Assembly: GCF_004358755.1 (NCBI RefSeq)
Contig: NZ_SMZY01000006.1
Coordinates: forward strand, 1-64,000
Reading direction: 5' to 3'
Length of the DNA stretch: 64,000 nt
DNA from: Peribacillus frigoritolerans
Lineage (GTDB): Bacteria > Bacillota > Bacilli > Bacillales > Bacillaceae
Shown here piece by piece: positions 63,878-64,000 of this stretch. The notes beneath the pieces were generated by a model. The model made no database searches, was not told the origin of the DNA, and saw only the letters and a list, made by a program, of their open reading frames with translations. Every line of letters starts with the position of its first letter. Within the stretch, counting starts at the first letter, position 1. Both the position numbers and the translations under genes were made by a program.

Positions 63878-64000
63878 ATTCTATTACCTCCTTTAGACCT
63901 ATTAACATCTTATAATTCTGGTATATGAAATTACAGTTTTCCTAATGAATTTTACATAAAATTCAAATATGCTTAACAATTAAATCGCCCTGACTGATTT

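Noticed and set aside
1-64000. CRISPR arrays, rRNA or tRNA genes
   Set aside because: No regularly spaced direct repeats with unique spacers, no rRNA-like conserved stretches and no cloverleaf-type sequences were noticed by eye. A covariance-model scan would be decisive.

Overview
The window looks like accessory DNA of a low-GC Firmicute, most likely a Bacillaceae member: strong Shine-Dalgarno sites (AAGGAGG type), frequent TTG/GTG starts, Bacillus-like gene families (MhqO, BceAB-type, VanRSY, YesMN, YesL, WapA-like Rhs) and an AT-rich background. A ParA/ParB-type partition pair inside very AT-rich repeat fields, a XerS-type recombinase, a CoiA-like protein, serine resolvases, IS110/IS21 remnants and an unusually high load of broken genes suggest a large plasmid or a plasmid-derived island. 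No replication gene, rRNA, tRNA or CRISPR array was seen, so plasmid status is an inference.

Layout. 1-8 kb: 5' end of a secreted protein, decayed DNA, the parAB locus with flanking AT-rich centromere-like repeats, a SnoaL-like protein, and small plasmid-type proteins (ribbon-helix-helix, zinc-ribbon). 8-11.2 kb: an Mhq-like quinone/aromatic stress operon (two ring-cleaving dioxygenases, a flavin reductase and a truncated esterase) behind an MhqR-like operator. 11.2-16 kb: an Rpn-family nuclease, gene remnants (glycerate kinase and others), and a XerS-like recombinase with two dif-like 28-bp sites. 16-22 kb: a visibly GC-richer block with a complete BceRS-BceAB-type peptide sensing/detoxification module plus a lipoprotein, then a cupin. 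22.7-25.6 kb: vanR-vanS-vanY without van ligase genes. 27.2-29.7 kb: an icaADB/pgaCD-like poly-N-acetylglucosamine operon. 29.9-35.3 kb: small accessory genes (GNAT, SMI1/KNR4, DUF3916, HAD, zinc-ribbon) spaced by a repeated intergenic element. 35.4-44.5 kb: a mobile segment with truncated IS110, two serine recombinases, an AlbA_2 protein, an IS21 remnant, and a coupled two-gene unit (DUF3696-type AAA ATPase plus an unrecognised 330-aa protein) that resembles a defence system. 44.7-50.5 kb: a WapA/Rhs polymorphic toxin with its probable immunity gene. 50.8-52.1 kb: decayed polysaccharide deacetylases. 52.1-61.7 kb: a fructan-type utilisation locus (SBP-YesM-YesN, then SBP-permease-permease-GH32-YesL) with CcpA cre-like sites. 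61.9-63.9 kb: a CoiA-like protein and a hypothetical gene.

The cassettes work largely independently: plasmid maintenance (parAB, xerS), cell-envelope stress and antibiotic sensing (Bce-type, VanRSY), biofilm matrix (ica), sugar uptake, and inter-bacterial or anti-phage conflict (Rhs, ATPase pair, AlbA_2). Two signals most deserve follow-up. One is the dispersed AT-rich motif family that recurs around and inside parB and at several distant loci. The other is the ATPase/partner pair lying between two identical 15-bp resolvase-boundary sequences.
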